A model generated the notes under the pieces. It was not told the origin of the DNA. It searched no databases and worked only from the letters and a program-made list of their open reading frames with translations. 64,000 nucleotides of DNA from Asticcacaulis sp. UBA2476. GTDB lineage: Bacteria; Pseudomonadota; Alphaproteobacteria; Caulobacterales; Caulobacteraceae. The DNA lies in NCBI GenBank assembly GCA_002342035.1, contig DDPE01000063.1:1-64000 (forward strand). The letters run 5' to 3'. This document shows positions 42,528 to 51,786 of the stretch, in pieces. How positions within the stretch are numbered: position 1 is the first letter of the stretch; each line of letters starts with the position of its first letter. A program made the translations under genes and the position numbers.

Positions 42528-43133
42528 TTATGAATCCGTAAGAAATCGCCGCACCCGGTCGTGCACACTTACAAAAGCGTCTTCCGCCCCCGCCACGACG
42601 CGCAGCTCCTCATCCGATGTCAGGTCGATGCTGTCGAGTGCTGCGGTAAAGGTGCGCCAGTGCAGCCCCCGGCCTTCATCCGCCGGGGCCAGATGGCGCG
42701 CACCAAATTCCGCGTTAAGGTCAAGCTTTGCCGCGAATTTAAGCAGAAAAGCCGCCCCCAGACTGGAGCCTTCGGCGACATAAAGCCACCCCAAGGCTGT
42801 CGGCACATCAACGGCATCTCCGGCCACAAATCGTGCGGGGCTGACCTCAAGGTCTTGGATATCCGACACCCCAAGATCCGCCAGATCCTGCGCCACCACC
42901 TCAAACCGCCGCCGTCCGGCCAGATCCGGCAACAGGCTGTCCAGTTCCGCCGCCTGATAAAGGGCGGCAATATCACGGTGAAACAGATACTGAACCTTCA
43001 GGAATTTCGCATAGTTCCCCCGGCTGGCAAACGGATCAGCGGCCATGATCGCCTGATCCAGCCGGTCATGCGTGCCGGTCGTCATCGCTTTCAGGCGTTT
43101 CGCACGGCTGTCTTGCGTCGGGATTTTGTTCAT
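42528..43133 (-). CDS. Biliverdin-producing heme oxygenase
   Basis: 201 residues from the ATG at 43133 with GGAG 7 nt upstream. Heme oxygenase family pattern: the proximal His in MTTGTHDRLDQAIM, FLKVQYLFHRDIAALY, and the distal helix WLYVAEGSSLGAAFLLKFA. Cleaves heme to biliverdin, CO and iron. Short HemO/BphO-type length. No phytochrome gene is visible nearby, so a role in iron recovery is as likely as photoreceptor chromophore supply. Confidence 0.82.
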   Translation of the reverse strand: MNKIPTQDSRAKRLKAMTTGTHDRLDQAIMAADPFASRGNYAKFLKVQYLFHRDIAALYQAAELDSLLPDLAGRRRFEVVAQDLADLGVSDIQDLEVSPARFVAGDAVDVPTALGWLYVAEGSSLGAAFLLKFAAKLDLNAEFGARHLAPADEGRGLHWRTFTAALDSIDLTSDEELRVVAGAEDAFVSVHDRVRRFLTDS

Positions 43134-43223
43134 GTCTGCGCTCCGTTCTACAGCGAGTTTAAACGGATGAGCGCCGCGCGGCAACACATTTGCGAATAAT
43201 TCTCAAATTAACAACATGCCAAT

Positions 43224-44432
43224 TCAAAACCCAAAAAGATCGGCTTCCGGGTCCTGCCCGCCAGTCAGGGTTGTCGTCAAAAGTTCCGCGCCTAAACGGC
43301 TGAAAGTTATACCATTTCCGCCGTAGGCCATGATGGCAAAGACATTGGCCTTGCCAGGTACTGCACCGATGGTCGGTAAGCCTGTGGTCGAAGCCCCGAA
43401 TGAGCCGCACCAGGCAAAATCAGCCTTAGTATCAAGCTGCGGAAACATGTCCTTGAGCTTAGTCTCCAACCGCGCGACCTTTTCGGTGAGCATAGAATCG
43501 CGTTTGTCCTCGTCCTCAAATTCTTCGTCCTCACCGCCGCAGATGACCCGGCCATCGGCCGTGCAGCGCATATAGAGATAAGGATCGGACGCTTCCCAGA
43601 TCAGGCATTTCTGCGGCCACAGCTTATCCGGCTGCGGTCGGGTCGCGATGGCATAGGTCGAATTCAGGCTATGGCGGCGGGTGCGGATATCCTTGGGCAT
43701 TTCATAGCCGCTGGCATAGATGACATAGCGGGCGCGGATCACCGGCCCTTCAGCGGTGATCACATCGGCCCCTTCGCGGTAGGTCTCCACCCTCTCGGCG
43801 GTCACCGGCGCAAAGACCTGCGCGCCGTGGTCTATCGCCTTAAGCAGGAACCCACCGGCCAGCTTGACCGGATTGACCGACAGATTATCATAGGCCTTAA
43901 GGGCGGCGATCCGGCGAATATCGTGATCGTTCTTCAGCATATCGCGCGTGAGGTAGTCGGTATAAAGCCCGATTTCATTTCGGTTTTTGGCCTCCAGCTT
44001 AAGACCATCGGCATCGAGCACATTACCCGCCAGAAACAGCGAACAAACCGGCTTTACATCGCATTTCAGCCCCAGTGAGGTAATACGCGCATGAAGACTC
44101 TCCAGCGCCAGCTTGGACCGCCGCCAGGCCCGCATGGCCTTGTCGCGCCCGATCTGGCCCGACAGCACCGTCAGCGGCGTGTCGATCTCATACTGCAATA
44201 GAGCCGTCGATGCCGAAGTCGCGCCTTTCAGCGGCCCGCGCCGATCAAGCAGAATGACCTTGAAACCCGCCGCACTTAAGGATTCCGCCGCCATTGCCCC
44301 GGTAATACCGGCCCCTATGATGACGATATCGGTGCGCTGATCTTTGGTCAGTTTTGAGGTCGGGATACGCGGCACGGGCTGGGACAGCCATAGCGGATTG
44401 CCGGTGCGCAGGTCTTTGGATTTTGTAAGCAT
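43224..44432 (-). CDS. FAD-dependent oxidoreductase (DAO family)
   Basis: 402 residues from the ATG at 44432. Rossmann dinucleotide motif DIVIIGAGITGAMAAESLSAAG, then LDRRGPLKGATSASTALLQYE, typical of D-amino-acid oxidase/glycerol-3-phosphate dehydrogenase-like flavoproteins; C-terminal FAIMAYGGNGITFSRLGAELL. Substrate is not predictable. It shares strand and direction with the heme oxygenase gene 90 bases downstream. Confidence 0.82.
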   Translation of the reverse strand: MLTKSKDLRTGNPLWLSQPVPRIPTSKLTKDQRTDIVIIGAGITGAMAAESLSAAGFKVILLDRRGPLKGATSASTALLQYEIDTPLTVLSGQIGRDKAMRAWRRSKLALESLHARITSLGLKCDVKPVCSLFLAGNVLDADGLKLEAKNRNEIGLYTDYLTRDMLKNDHDIRRIAALKAYDNLSVNPVKLAGGFLLKAIDHGAQVFAPVTAERVETYREGADVITAEGPVIRARYVIYASGYEMPKDIRTRRHSLNSTYAIATRPQPDKLWPQKCLIWEASDPYLYMRCTADGRVICGGEDEEFEDEDKRDSMLTEKVARLETKLKDMFPQLDTKADFAWCGSFGASTTGLPTIGAVPGKANVFAIMAYGGNGITFSRLGAELLTTTLTGGQDPEADLFGF

Positions 44433-44532
44433 GGGCAAAGACTAGGGCCCACCATATAAAAATGACATTCCGACTGACTTTTTACGCGAGGCAGGCGCAC
44501 CCTCCTGATGAAACCCACATCCGGAGGCCAAA

Positions 44533-45384
44533 ATGGCTTTGCGACCCTATTGGAGCGGCAATTTGCGTATGTCGCTGGTGACCTTGCCGGTCAGTATCTA
44601 TTCAGCGCTCAATCGTTCGCGCACCATTGCCATGCACGAAATCTATCGCAAGACCGGTCAGCGCATCCGCCACCAGAATGTCACTGATGATGGCACCGAG
44701 GTTGAGCGCGACGACATCATCAAGGGCTATGAGGTTGAAAAGGGCGAATATGTCCTGATCGAACCGGATGAAATCAAAGACCTGAAAATCCCGTCGTCGC
44801 GCACGCTGGATATCGTGCAGTTTGCCGATGCTGCCGACATTGACGACATCTATTTCGACAGCCCCTATTTTGTCGCCCCGCAGAAATCTGCTGACGAAGA
44901 TACCTTTGCCGTGATCCGCGATGCCTTACGGCAAACCAAGAAAGTCGGCTTGGGGCAACTGGCGATCGGCGGGCGCGAGCGGCTGTGTTCGGTCAAGCCG
45001 TGCGGCAGCGGGTTATTATTGCACACTCTGCGCTATGAGGATGAGTTGCGCGAATCCGACCCATATTTTGAAGATATCGATGCCAAGGCATCCTCCGAGG
45101 AACTGGATCTGGCCAAGGAACTGATCCGGCGCAAGACCGCCGATTTCGATGCGGGTAAGTTTAAGGATCATTACCGTCAGGCCTTGCAGGACCTGATCGA
45201 CGCCAAGATCGAAAACCGCGAACCGACGGCGGTCGAAGAGGATCGCCCGGCGGCCAAGGTCATCAACCTGATGGATGCTCTGCGCAAAAGTTTGCAGGAC
45301 AAGGAAGAAAAACCGGCAGCGAAACCTAAAACAGTCAAAGCCAAGCCCACGGCCGCCAAAGCACCCCGCAAAAAGGCCAGCTAA
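44533..45384 (+). CDS. ku: Ku protein, non-homologous end joining
   Basis: 283 residues; GGAGG precedes the ATG. The bacterial Ku core (about 1-230) has LRPYWSGNLRMSLVTLPVSIYSA, ISYATGKRIR-like segment KTGQRIRHQNV, KGYEVEKGEYVLIEPDE and ELDLAKELIRRKTADFDAGKF. A Lys/Ala/Pro-rich C-terminal tail follows, as in LigD-recruiting Ku proteins. Forms a ring homodimer on DNA ends. Immediately followed, without spacing, by ligD. Confidence 0.95.
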   Translation: MALRPYWSGNLRMSLVTLPVSIYSALNRSRTIAMHEIYRKTGQRIRHQNVTDDGTEVERDDIIKGYEVEKGEYVLIEPDEIKDLKIPSSRTLDIVQFADAADIDDIYFDSPYFVAPQKSADEDTFAVIRDALRQTKKVGLGQLAIGGRERLCSVKPCGSGLLLHTLRYEDELRESDPYFEDIDAKASSEELDLAKELIRRKTADFDAGKFKDHYRQALQDLIDAKIENREPTAVEEDRPAAKVINLMDALRKSLQDKEEKPAAKPKTVKAKPTAAKAPRKKAS

Positions 45385-47922
45385 ATGGCCGACGCTCTCG
45401 AACGGTATAACCAGAAGCGCGATTTTACCAAAACCTCCGAACCGGCAGGCACGCTGGGCGATGGTACAGGCTTTCGCTATCTGATCCAGAAACATGCCGC
45501 CACACGGCTGCATTATGATTTCCGGCTCGAACTGGACGGCGTTTTGAAATCCTGGGCAGTGACCCGCGGGCCCAGCCTAAATCCTGATGACAAACGCCTG
45601 GCGGTCGAAACCGAGGATCACCCCGTCTCTTACGGCAGTTTTGAGGGCATCATCCCCAAGGGCCAGTACGGTGGCGGCACGGTCATGTTATGGGACGAAG
45701 GCACGTGGGAGCCGCTGGAAGACCCGCATAGGGGCTTAAAAGACGGCAATCTCAAATTCCGGCTGCATGGGCAGCGTTTGACCGGCGACTGGGCGCTGGT
45801 GCGCATGAAGCCCCGTCCGCAAGATAAAGGCAGAGCTAATTGGCTGCTGATCAAGCATAAGGATGAGGCCTCAACCACCGACGATGCCGAAGCCTGGCTG
45901 GATACGCTCGCCACCTCCATCGTCAGTGGCCGCGCGATGGACGACATCGCCGCCGCCGGCAACAATGTCTGGAACTCACACCCAAAAGACGCCCCTGCGA
46001 AACCGGCAAAAGCTGGAAAGCTGAAATTTATCGCTCCCGAACTGGCGACTTTGGCCGTCAGCATCCCGCAAGGGGCCAACTGGGTGCATGAGATCAAGTT
46101 TGATGGCTACCGCACGCAGGCACTGATTGAAGGCGGCACGGCGCGGCTGCTCACCCGCACAGGCATTGACTGGACCGCGAAGTTCGCGCCCCTGCCGGAG
46201 ATTTTGGGTGGCCTGCCGGTTAAATCGGCCATTCTGGACGGTGAAATCGTCGCGGTTGATGACGATGGCCGCATTAATTTCAAGGCCCTGCAGGCGACCT
46301 TAAGCGGCGAAGCGGACGCGCCCCTGCAATACTACGCCTTTGACTGCCTGCATCTGGACAGCGAAGACCTGCGCCCCCTGCCCTTGCTGGAACGGAAATC
46401 CAAGCTGGAGGCTCTGCTCAAAAAAGCCGGCAGCGACCGCGTTATATATTCGGAGCATTTTACCAAAAAAGGCGACAGCTTTCACCGCCATGTCTGCGAT
46501 ATGGACATGGAAGGGCTTATCTCCAAACGCGCCGATGCACCCTATCGCTCAGGCCGCGGTAAGTCCTGGCTGAAGATCAAGTGTCATAAGCGTCAGGAAT
46601 TTGTCATCGGTGGCTTCACCCTGCCCGCCAAAGGGGGGCGTGGCATAGGCGCCCTGCTGGTCGGCTATTATGACGACGGACATCTGATCTATGCGGGTAA
46701 GGTCGGCACCGGCTTTACAGCCGACAGTTCGGTGGCTCTGCGTAAGCGGCTGGAAACACTGGCATTAGACGATAATCCGTTTGAGGACGTGCCCGCCCTG
46801 GCCCGACGCGGGGCGAAGTGGGTCACCCCTAAACTGGTGGCCGAAGTGCAATTCGGCGAATGGACTTCCGATGGCCGCCTGCGCCACCCGTCGTTTCAGG
46901 GCCTGCGCGACGATAAACCGGCCACTGAGGTCCGCCGCGACCATGCCGTCAAAACCGCCAAGGCCGAGACCGAAGCCGAACAGGAGGTCAAGGTGGCCAA
47001 ACCGACACCCCGCAAATCCTCAAAAGATGCCGAGGTCGGCGGCGTGCGTATCTCCCACCCTGAGCGCATCGTCTATCCCGGCACCGACATCACCAAGGCC
47101 AATATCGCGGACTATTACCTCAGCGTCGCCGACCATATCCTTTCCCACATTGCCGGTCGGCCGATATCAATGATTCGCTGTCCCGAAGGCATTGGCGGCG
47201 ATTGCTTTTTCCAGCGCCACATGGGCCTGGCCAAGATGGCCAACGTCAAGGACAGCGGCATCAAGGTCAAGGGCCGGCGCGAATCCTACATCATGATCGA
47301 AGACGCCAAGGGCCTGATCAGCCTGATCCAGTGGGGGGTGATCGAAATCCATCCGTGGGGGTGCATGGCGGCTGATCCTGACCGGCCTGATCGGATGATT
47401 TTCGACCTCGATCCCGATCCCGCCGCCAAATGGGATGATGTTATTGCGGGTGCCTTGGATGTGCGCGACCGCATGGCCGAATTTGGCCTGGAAAGTTTCC
47501 TGAAAACCACCGGCGGTAAGGGCCTGCATGTCACCATCCCGATCACGCCCGACCATGACTGGGACGCCATCAAGGCCTTCACCCGCGCGGTGGCGCAGTC
47601 GATGGAACACGATAACCCTAAGCGCTATATCGCCACCGCCTCAAAGGCCGCCCGTAAGGGTAAGATATTCATCGACTATCTGCGCAATGACCATACCGCC
47701 ACCGCCATAGCCCCCTTTGCGGTGCGGGCCCGCGACGGGGCGACCGTGGCCACGCCGATCACATGGGATGAATTGACACCCAAACTCTTGCCCGCAGACT
47801 TCACGATAAGTACCGTGCCTGATCGGCTGAAATCCCTCAAAACCGATCCGTGGGCAGACATATTTGAGGTTAAGCAATGTCTATCCGGCCAAATACTAAC
47901 CGCACTCGGCATTGAGCCGTAG
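45385..47922 (+). CDS. ligD: Multifunctional DNA ligase D
   Basis: 845 residues in the order 3'-phosphoesterase (about 25-150: HYDFRLELDGVLKSWAV, GIIPKGQYGGGTVMLWDEG), ATP-dependent ligase (about 215-520: nucleotidyl Lys in HEIKFDGYR, ILDGEIVAVD, EGLISKRADAPY) and primase-polymerase (about 550-840: VRISHPERIVYPG, LISLIQWGVIEIHPWG, MIFDLDPDP). Processes and seals ends held by Ku. This order matches Agrobacterium/Pseudomonas-type LigD. The ATG directly follows the ku stop codon. Confidence 0.95.
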   Translation: MADALERYNQKRDFTKTSEPAGTLGDGTGFRYLIQKHAATRLHYDFRLELDGVLKSWAVTRGPSLNPDDKRLAVETEDHPVSYGSFEGIIPKGQYGGGTVMLWDEGTWEPLEDPHRGLKDGNLKFRLHGQRLTGDWALVRMKPRPQDKGRANWLLIKHKDEASTTDDAEAWLDTLATSIVSGRAMDDIAAAGNNVWNSHPKDAPAKPAKAGKLKFIAPELATLAVSIPQGANWVHEIKFDGYRTQALIEGGTARLLTRTGIDWTAKFAPLPEILGGLPVKSAILDGEIVAVDDDGRINFKALQATLSGEADAPLQYYAFDCLHLDSEDLRPLPLLERKSKLEALLKKAGSDRVIYSEHFTKKGDSFHRHVCDMDMEGLISKRADAPYRSGRGKSWLKIKCHKRQEFVIGGFTLPAKGGRGIGALLVGYYDDGHLIYAGKVGTGFTADSSVALRKRLETLALDDNPFEDVPALARRGAKWVTPKLVAEVQFGEWTSDGRLRHPSFQGLRDDKPATEVRRDHAVKTAKAETEAEQEVKVAKPTPRKSSKDAEVGGVRISHPERIVYPGTDITKANIADYYLSVADHILSHIAGRPISMIRCPEGIGGDCFFQRHMGLAKMANVKDSGIKVKGRRESYIMIEDAKGLISLIQWGVIEIHPWGCMAADPDRPDRMIFDLDPDPAAKWDDVIAGALDVRDRMAEFGLESFLKTTGGKGLHVTIPITPDHDWDAIKAFTRAVAQSMEHDNPKRYIATASKAARKGKIFIDYLRNDHTATAIAPFAVRARDGATVATPITWDELTPKLLPADFTISTVPDRLKSLKTDPWADIFEVKQCLSGQILTALGIEP

Positions 47923-48097
47923 TGGTCGACTGCCGCAGAAGCGTGACCGCCTCATGCAGTTTGTGGCGGGCAAGGTGAGCGATGAGGCCGTCGCGAAGAT
48001 GTGGTGCAGGCGAAGTTCTGATCTCCACCGGCAACCCAATGGTATCCCACCCCGCTTTTAAAACGCGGGGTGGATTTTGTAAGCGCGATACAGGGAC

Positions 48098-48500
48098 GTG
48101 CGTCAAAGGACTCTTGCTCTGACGCTTCCTCTTTCGGCCAAAGACATGGTCGTTCAGTCCATGCCGGACGCCAGCCCCACCAAATGGCACCTTGGCTACA
48201 CGACCTGGTTCTTCGAGACTTTCTTTCTCAGCCCAATTCCCACGCACCTGGCGTTCGACGCCGCCTTTGCCTACCTATTCAACTCTTATTACGAGGCGCT
48301 AGGTCCCCGTCAGCCACGGGCTCAGCGCGGGCTCCTGACGCGCCCCGCACTTTCAGAGGCCCTCGACTATCGTCAGCATGTTGATGCCGCCATAGATCGC
48401 TTCTCATCGCAGACCGTGCCTTCGGATGTTGCTGAAAGGTTAAAGCTTGGTCTGGCCCATGAAGAACAGCATCAGTAACTCCTGATGATGGATGCCCTGC
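48098..48500 (+). pseudogene. egtB fragment (ergothioneine sulfoxide synthase), broken
   Basis: The frame encodes an EgtB N-terminal DinB-like domain: VVQSMPDASPTKWHLGYTTWFFETF, FNSYYEALG, LAHEEQHQ. In intact EgtB the last motif continues HEEQHQ-E-LLxxDxxH. Here the Glu codon is TAA, yet the sequence after it still reads LLMMDALH. A single nonsense substitution therefore ended the frame, and beyond about 48,500 the similarity is lost. The sulfatase-modifying-factor-like catalytic part is missing. Confidence 0.75.
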
Positions 48501-48705
48501 ATATCCACTCTGTAACTTCCGGATTTGTCTGGCCTATGAGAATTTCATTGCTGTCCAGGCCGTCAATCCGGGTGACGATGTCCAAGCTTCTCTAACCCAA
48601 ATATCGCTCTGGATTTCACATAGAATGGACAGTGGTCATAGACGTAAAGTTTCATACTCAATTCTCACTCTTAACCGGAACAGGCAGAGACCTATTTGGT
48701 TTTAG

Positions 48706-48895
48706 AGACGCAAACAGATCAACGCCATCAAGACCGCGACTATTACCCGTGGCGATAACGACGTGCGCCTCTGGCACATTAAAGTCTTCGATAAGCAGCG
48801 TTTTCACTTCATTGGCATGAAGCGTTGGTTTGTCCTTAGATTTGGCTTCGGCCTATATCAGCATGACGGGGCGGATATATTCGCCTGGCTTTCCC
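48706..48895 (-). pseudogene. Relic of a type III restriction enzyme Res subunit
   Basis: One minus-strand frame reads PGEYIRPVMLI, stop (TAG in place of a likely CAG), AEAKSKDKPTLHANEVK, then LLIEDFNVPEAHVVIATG and RGLDGVDLF. That order resembles the helicase-side segment of type III Res/DEAD-box proteins. After DLF the match stops abruptly. Only about 60 codons survive. The stop and truncation show it is a remnant. Confidence 0.6.
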
Positions 48896-48966
48896 CCTGT
48901 CTTGGGCGAAGGAAAACCGGCGAAACCGGAGGGGGCAGGTCTTGGCTGGCCATCAAAAGCATCCGA

Positions 48967-50136
48967 TTAATAAAACGCCTGAAGGCCGGTTTGCGCCCGA
49001 CCGAGGATGAGGGCATGAACATCGTGGGTGCCCTCATAGGTATTGACGCTCTCAAGGTTCTGAGCGTGGCGCATGACGTGGAATTCTTCATGGATGCCGT
49101 TGCCGCCGTGCATGTCGCGGGCGTGGCGGGCGATATCGAGCGCCTTGCCGCAGTTGTTGCGCTTGATCAGTGAGATCATCTCCGGCTGCATCTGACCGAC
49201 ATCGAACAACTGCCCGACCCGAAGCGCCGCTTGCAGGCCCAGCGTAATCTCGGTCTGCATGTCGGCCAGTTTCTTCTGGAACAACTGCGTCTGCGCCAAA
49301 GGCCGACCGAATTGCACCCGGTCAAGGCCGTACTGCCGCGCCCGGTGCCAGCAGTCTTCCGCTGCGCCCATCACGCCCCAGGCTATGCCATAGCGCGCCC
49401 GGTTCAGGCACCCGAACGGCCCTTTCAGGCCGGAGGCATCGGGAAGAATCGCGTCGTCTGCGACTTCGACATTGTCCATCACAATCTCACCGGTAATCGA
49501 AGCCCGCAAGGACAGCTTGCCGTGGATTTTCGGCGCAGACAGGCCGTGCGCGCCCTTATCGAGCACAAAGCCGCGGATCACCCCGTCCAGCTTGGCCCAG
49601 ACCACAAACACATCAGCGATCGGTGAGTTCGATATCCACATCTTGGTGCCGTTGAGGACATAACCGCCGTCAGTTTTGCGCGCCACAGACCGCATCGAAC
49701 CGGGGTCAGAGCCAGCGTCCGGCTCAGTCAACCCAAAGCAGCCGATCCATTCCCCCGACGCCAGCTTGGGCAGGTATTTTTGCTTTTGCGCCTCAGAGCC
49801 ATAGGCATGGATCGGATACATGACCAAGGATGACTGCACGCTAATCATCGAACGATAGCCGGAATCGACCCGCTCGACCTCGCGCGCGATCAGACCGTAG
49901 GCGACATAGCTGGCCCCCGCCCCGCCGTATGCTTCCGGCAAGGTCGCGCCCAATAATCCCCGTTCACCCATCTCGGTGAAGATGGTGCGATCAGTGTCTT
50001 CTTCGGCATAGGCTTTCAGCACCCGCGGCATCAGTGCGCCTTGCGCATAGTCATGGGCCGCGTCACGGATCATCCGATCTTCGTCAGACAACTGACCGTC
50101 AAGTAGGAAGGGATCGCTCCAGTTAAATGTACTCAT
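48967..50136 (-). CDS. gcdH: Acyl-CoA dehydrogenase, glutaryl-CoA dehydrogenase type
   Basis: 389 residues. Acyl-CoA dehydrogenase fold with IGCFGLTEPDAGSDPGSM, GTKMWISNSPIADVFVVWAK, RYGIAWGVMGAAEDCWHRARQY and the C-terminal catalytic Glu in NTYEGTHDVHALILGRA. Sequence features (GYRSMISVQSSLVMYPI, the Arg of RSM binding the distal carboxylate) match glutaryl-CoA dehydrogenases, which oxidise and decarboxylate glutaryl-CoA to crotonyl-CoA. Its start overlaps the GabT-like stop by 4 bases, tying it to 5-aminovalerate/lysine breakdown. Confidence 0.85.
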   Translation of the reverse strand: MSTFNWSDPFLLDGQLSDEDRMIRDAAHDYAQGALMPRVLKAYAEEDTDRTIFTEMGERGLLGATLPEAYGGAGASYVAYGLIAREVERVDSGYRSMISVQSSLVMYPIHAYGSEAQKQKYLPKLASGEWIGCFGLTEPDAGSDPGSMRSVARKTDGGYVLNGTKMWISNSPIADVFVVWAKLDGVIRGFVLDKGAHGLSAPKIHGKLSLRASITGEIVMDNVEVADDAILPDASGLKGPFGCLNRARYGIAWGVMGAAEDCWHRARQYGLDRVQFGRPLAQTQLFQKKLADMQTEITLGLQAALRVGQLFDVGQMQPEMISLIKRNNCGKALDIARHARDMHGGNGIHEEFHVMRHAQNLESVNTYEGTHDVHALILGRAQTGLQAFY

Positions 50137-51410
50137 GCTGTCAATGCCTTTTCAAGCAAGGCCATGCCTTCGTCGAACACCGCCTCAGAAATGGTCAGCG
50201 GCATCAGGAAGCGCAGGGTTTCACCATAGATCCCGCACGATATCTGGATCAAGCCCAGTTCCAGCGCCTTAGCGGTCACCCGCTTGGTGGCCTCACCGTC
50301 AGGTTCATGCCCACCACGCACCTTGACCAGATCAAAGGCCATCATGGCCCCTAAGCCCCGGATATTGGCTATGGGCAGCAGGTCTTCACGACCCGCCCAG
50401 GCTTCAAAGCGCGCCCGCATCCGCGCCCCCAGAGCTACCGATTTTGCCAGCAAATCCTCATCAGCAATCACCTGCTGCACAGCAAGCGCCGCCGCACACG
50501 ACAGCGGTGAGCCACCAAAAGTTGACCCCAAACCACCCGGATCGACTGCGTCCATAATCTCGGCGCGGCCCAGAACCCCCGACAGTGGAAAGCCACCCGA
50601 CATGGATTTGGCCATAGTGATCAGATCAGGCTCAATGCCCGCATGCTCAATGGCAAACATCTTACCTGTGCGCCCAAAGCCGGTCTGAACCTCATCAATA
50701 ATCAGCTTGATGCCGTGCAGATCGCACAGCCCACGCAAGGCTTTGAGCAACTCCGGCGGCGTGACGTGGAACCCGCCCTCGCCCTGTACCGGCTCGATAA
50801 TGATGGCGGCGATGCGTGACGGATCGACATCGGCCCGGAACAGGGTGTCGAGCGCCCTCAAACTATCCTCAACCGTCACCCCGTAATGCTCGACAGGAAA
50901 CGGCACATGCCAGACTTCGGACGGCATGATGCCGAATTGTTTCTTATAGGGCGTGACCTTACCCGTCAGGGCCGAGGTCATCAGGGTGCGGCCATGAAAT
51001 GCGCCGGAAAAGGCAATCACACCCGACCGGCCGGTGGCGGCGCGGGCGATTTTGACCGCGTTTTCGACGGCTTCGGCGCCGGTGTTGAAAAAGATGGTCT
51101 TGGCCGGGGCGGTGAACGGCGCCAGCGCGTTCAGAGCCTCCGCCAGCGCCACATAGGGCTCATACGGCAAGACCTGAAAACAGGTGTGGTGAAAGAACTT
51201 AAGCTGAGCTTCGACCGCTGCGATAATGCGCGGATGGTTATGTCCGGTGTTTAAAACGGCGATCCCGCCAACGAAATCAATATATCGCCGCCCCTCCACG
51301 TCCCATATTTCGGAATTGAGGGCGCGCGCGGCGAAGATACCGCTGGCATTGGCGACACCTCTGGGGATAGCCGCATGGCGGCGCTGCATCAGGTCAGAAT
51401 TACTCATCAT
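50133..51410 (-). CDS. gabT: 4-aminobutyrate/5-aminovalerate aminotransferase
   Basis: 425 residues, class III PLP aminotransferase. GGIAVLNTGHNHPRI, FFNTGAEAVENAVKIARAATGR, AFHGRTLMTSALTGK, Asp of IIDEVQTGFGRTG, and PLP Lys in LITMAKSMSGGFPLSGV. Transfers the omega-amino group to 2-oxoglutarate. Between RidA and GcdH, a DavT role (5-aminovalerate to glutarate semialdehyde) is likely as well as GABA use. Confidence 0.85.
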   Translation of the reverse strand: MMSNSDLMQRRHAAIPRGVANASGIFAARALNSEIWDVEGRRYIDFVGGIAVLNTGHNHPRIIAAVEAQLKFFHHTCFQVLPYEPYVALAEALNALAPFTAPAKTIFFNTGAEAVENAVKIARAATGRSGVIAFSGAFHGRTLMTSALTGKVTPYKKQFGIMPSEVWHVPFPVEHYGVTVEDSLRALDTLFRADVDPSRIAAIIIEPVQGEGGFHVTPPELLKALRGLCDLHGIKLIIDEVQTGFGRTGKMFAIEHAGIEPDLITMAKSMSGGFPLSGVLGRAEIMDAVDPGGLGSTFGGSPLSCAAALAVQQVIADEDLLAKSVALGARMRARFEAWAGREDLLPIANIRGLGAMMAFDLVKVRGGHEPDGEATKRVTAKALELGLIQISCGIYGETLRFLMPLTISEAVFDEGMALLEKALTA

Positions 51411-51784
51411 GCCACCGCTATCGCTTCGATTTCCACTTTCCAGCGCTCATCATAAAGCCCGCAGAGCGCCAACGTCATGGTCGGCGCGATATCAAGCCCA
51501 AGCACGTCCTTGCGCACCGAAATCATCTCCGGGATATAGGTGCGATCGGTCAGAAAGGTCGTGACCTTGGTGAGGTTGGCAAGCGACAGCCCGGCATCCT
51601 TAAGCTGGGTTTCGACATTGCCCCAGGCGAGGCGGATCTGCTCAGAGGTATCATCGGGGACATTGCCGGTGGCGTCCACAGGCCCCTGCCCGCTGATGAA
51701 CACAAGGGTTTGCGCGTTTTCGACACGGTTAGTCTGCGCCCAGCCGGTGCCGGTGGGATTAATCGGTGTTTTTTTCATCTTCAT
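51407..51784 (-). CDS. RidA/YjgF-family enamine deaminase
   Basis: 125 residues with LVFISGQGPVDATGN, EQIRLAWGNVETQLKDAGLSLANLTKVTTFLTD (split at the helix end) and the C-terminal VEIEAIAVA. Hydrolyses reactive enamine/imine intermediates made by PLP enzymes. Overlaps the GabT start by 4 bases. The usual catalytic Arg of RidA (R105 equivalent) is not evident in LALCGLYDERWKVEIEA, so it may belong to another Rid subgroup. Confidence 0.82.
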   Translation of the reverse strand: MKMKKTPINPTGTGWAQTNRVENAQTLVFISGQGPVDATGNVPDDTSEQIRLAWGNVETQLKDAGLSLANLTKVTTFLTDRTYIPEMISVRKDVLGLDIAPTMTLALCGLYDERWKVEIEAIAVA

Positions 51785-51786
51785 TC

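Noticed and set aside
48632..49173. Plus-strand frames across 48.6-49.2 kb
   Set aside because: They are shadows of the minus-strand Res relic and the gcdH gene, whose protein motifs are clear.
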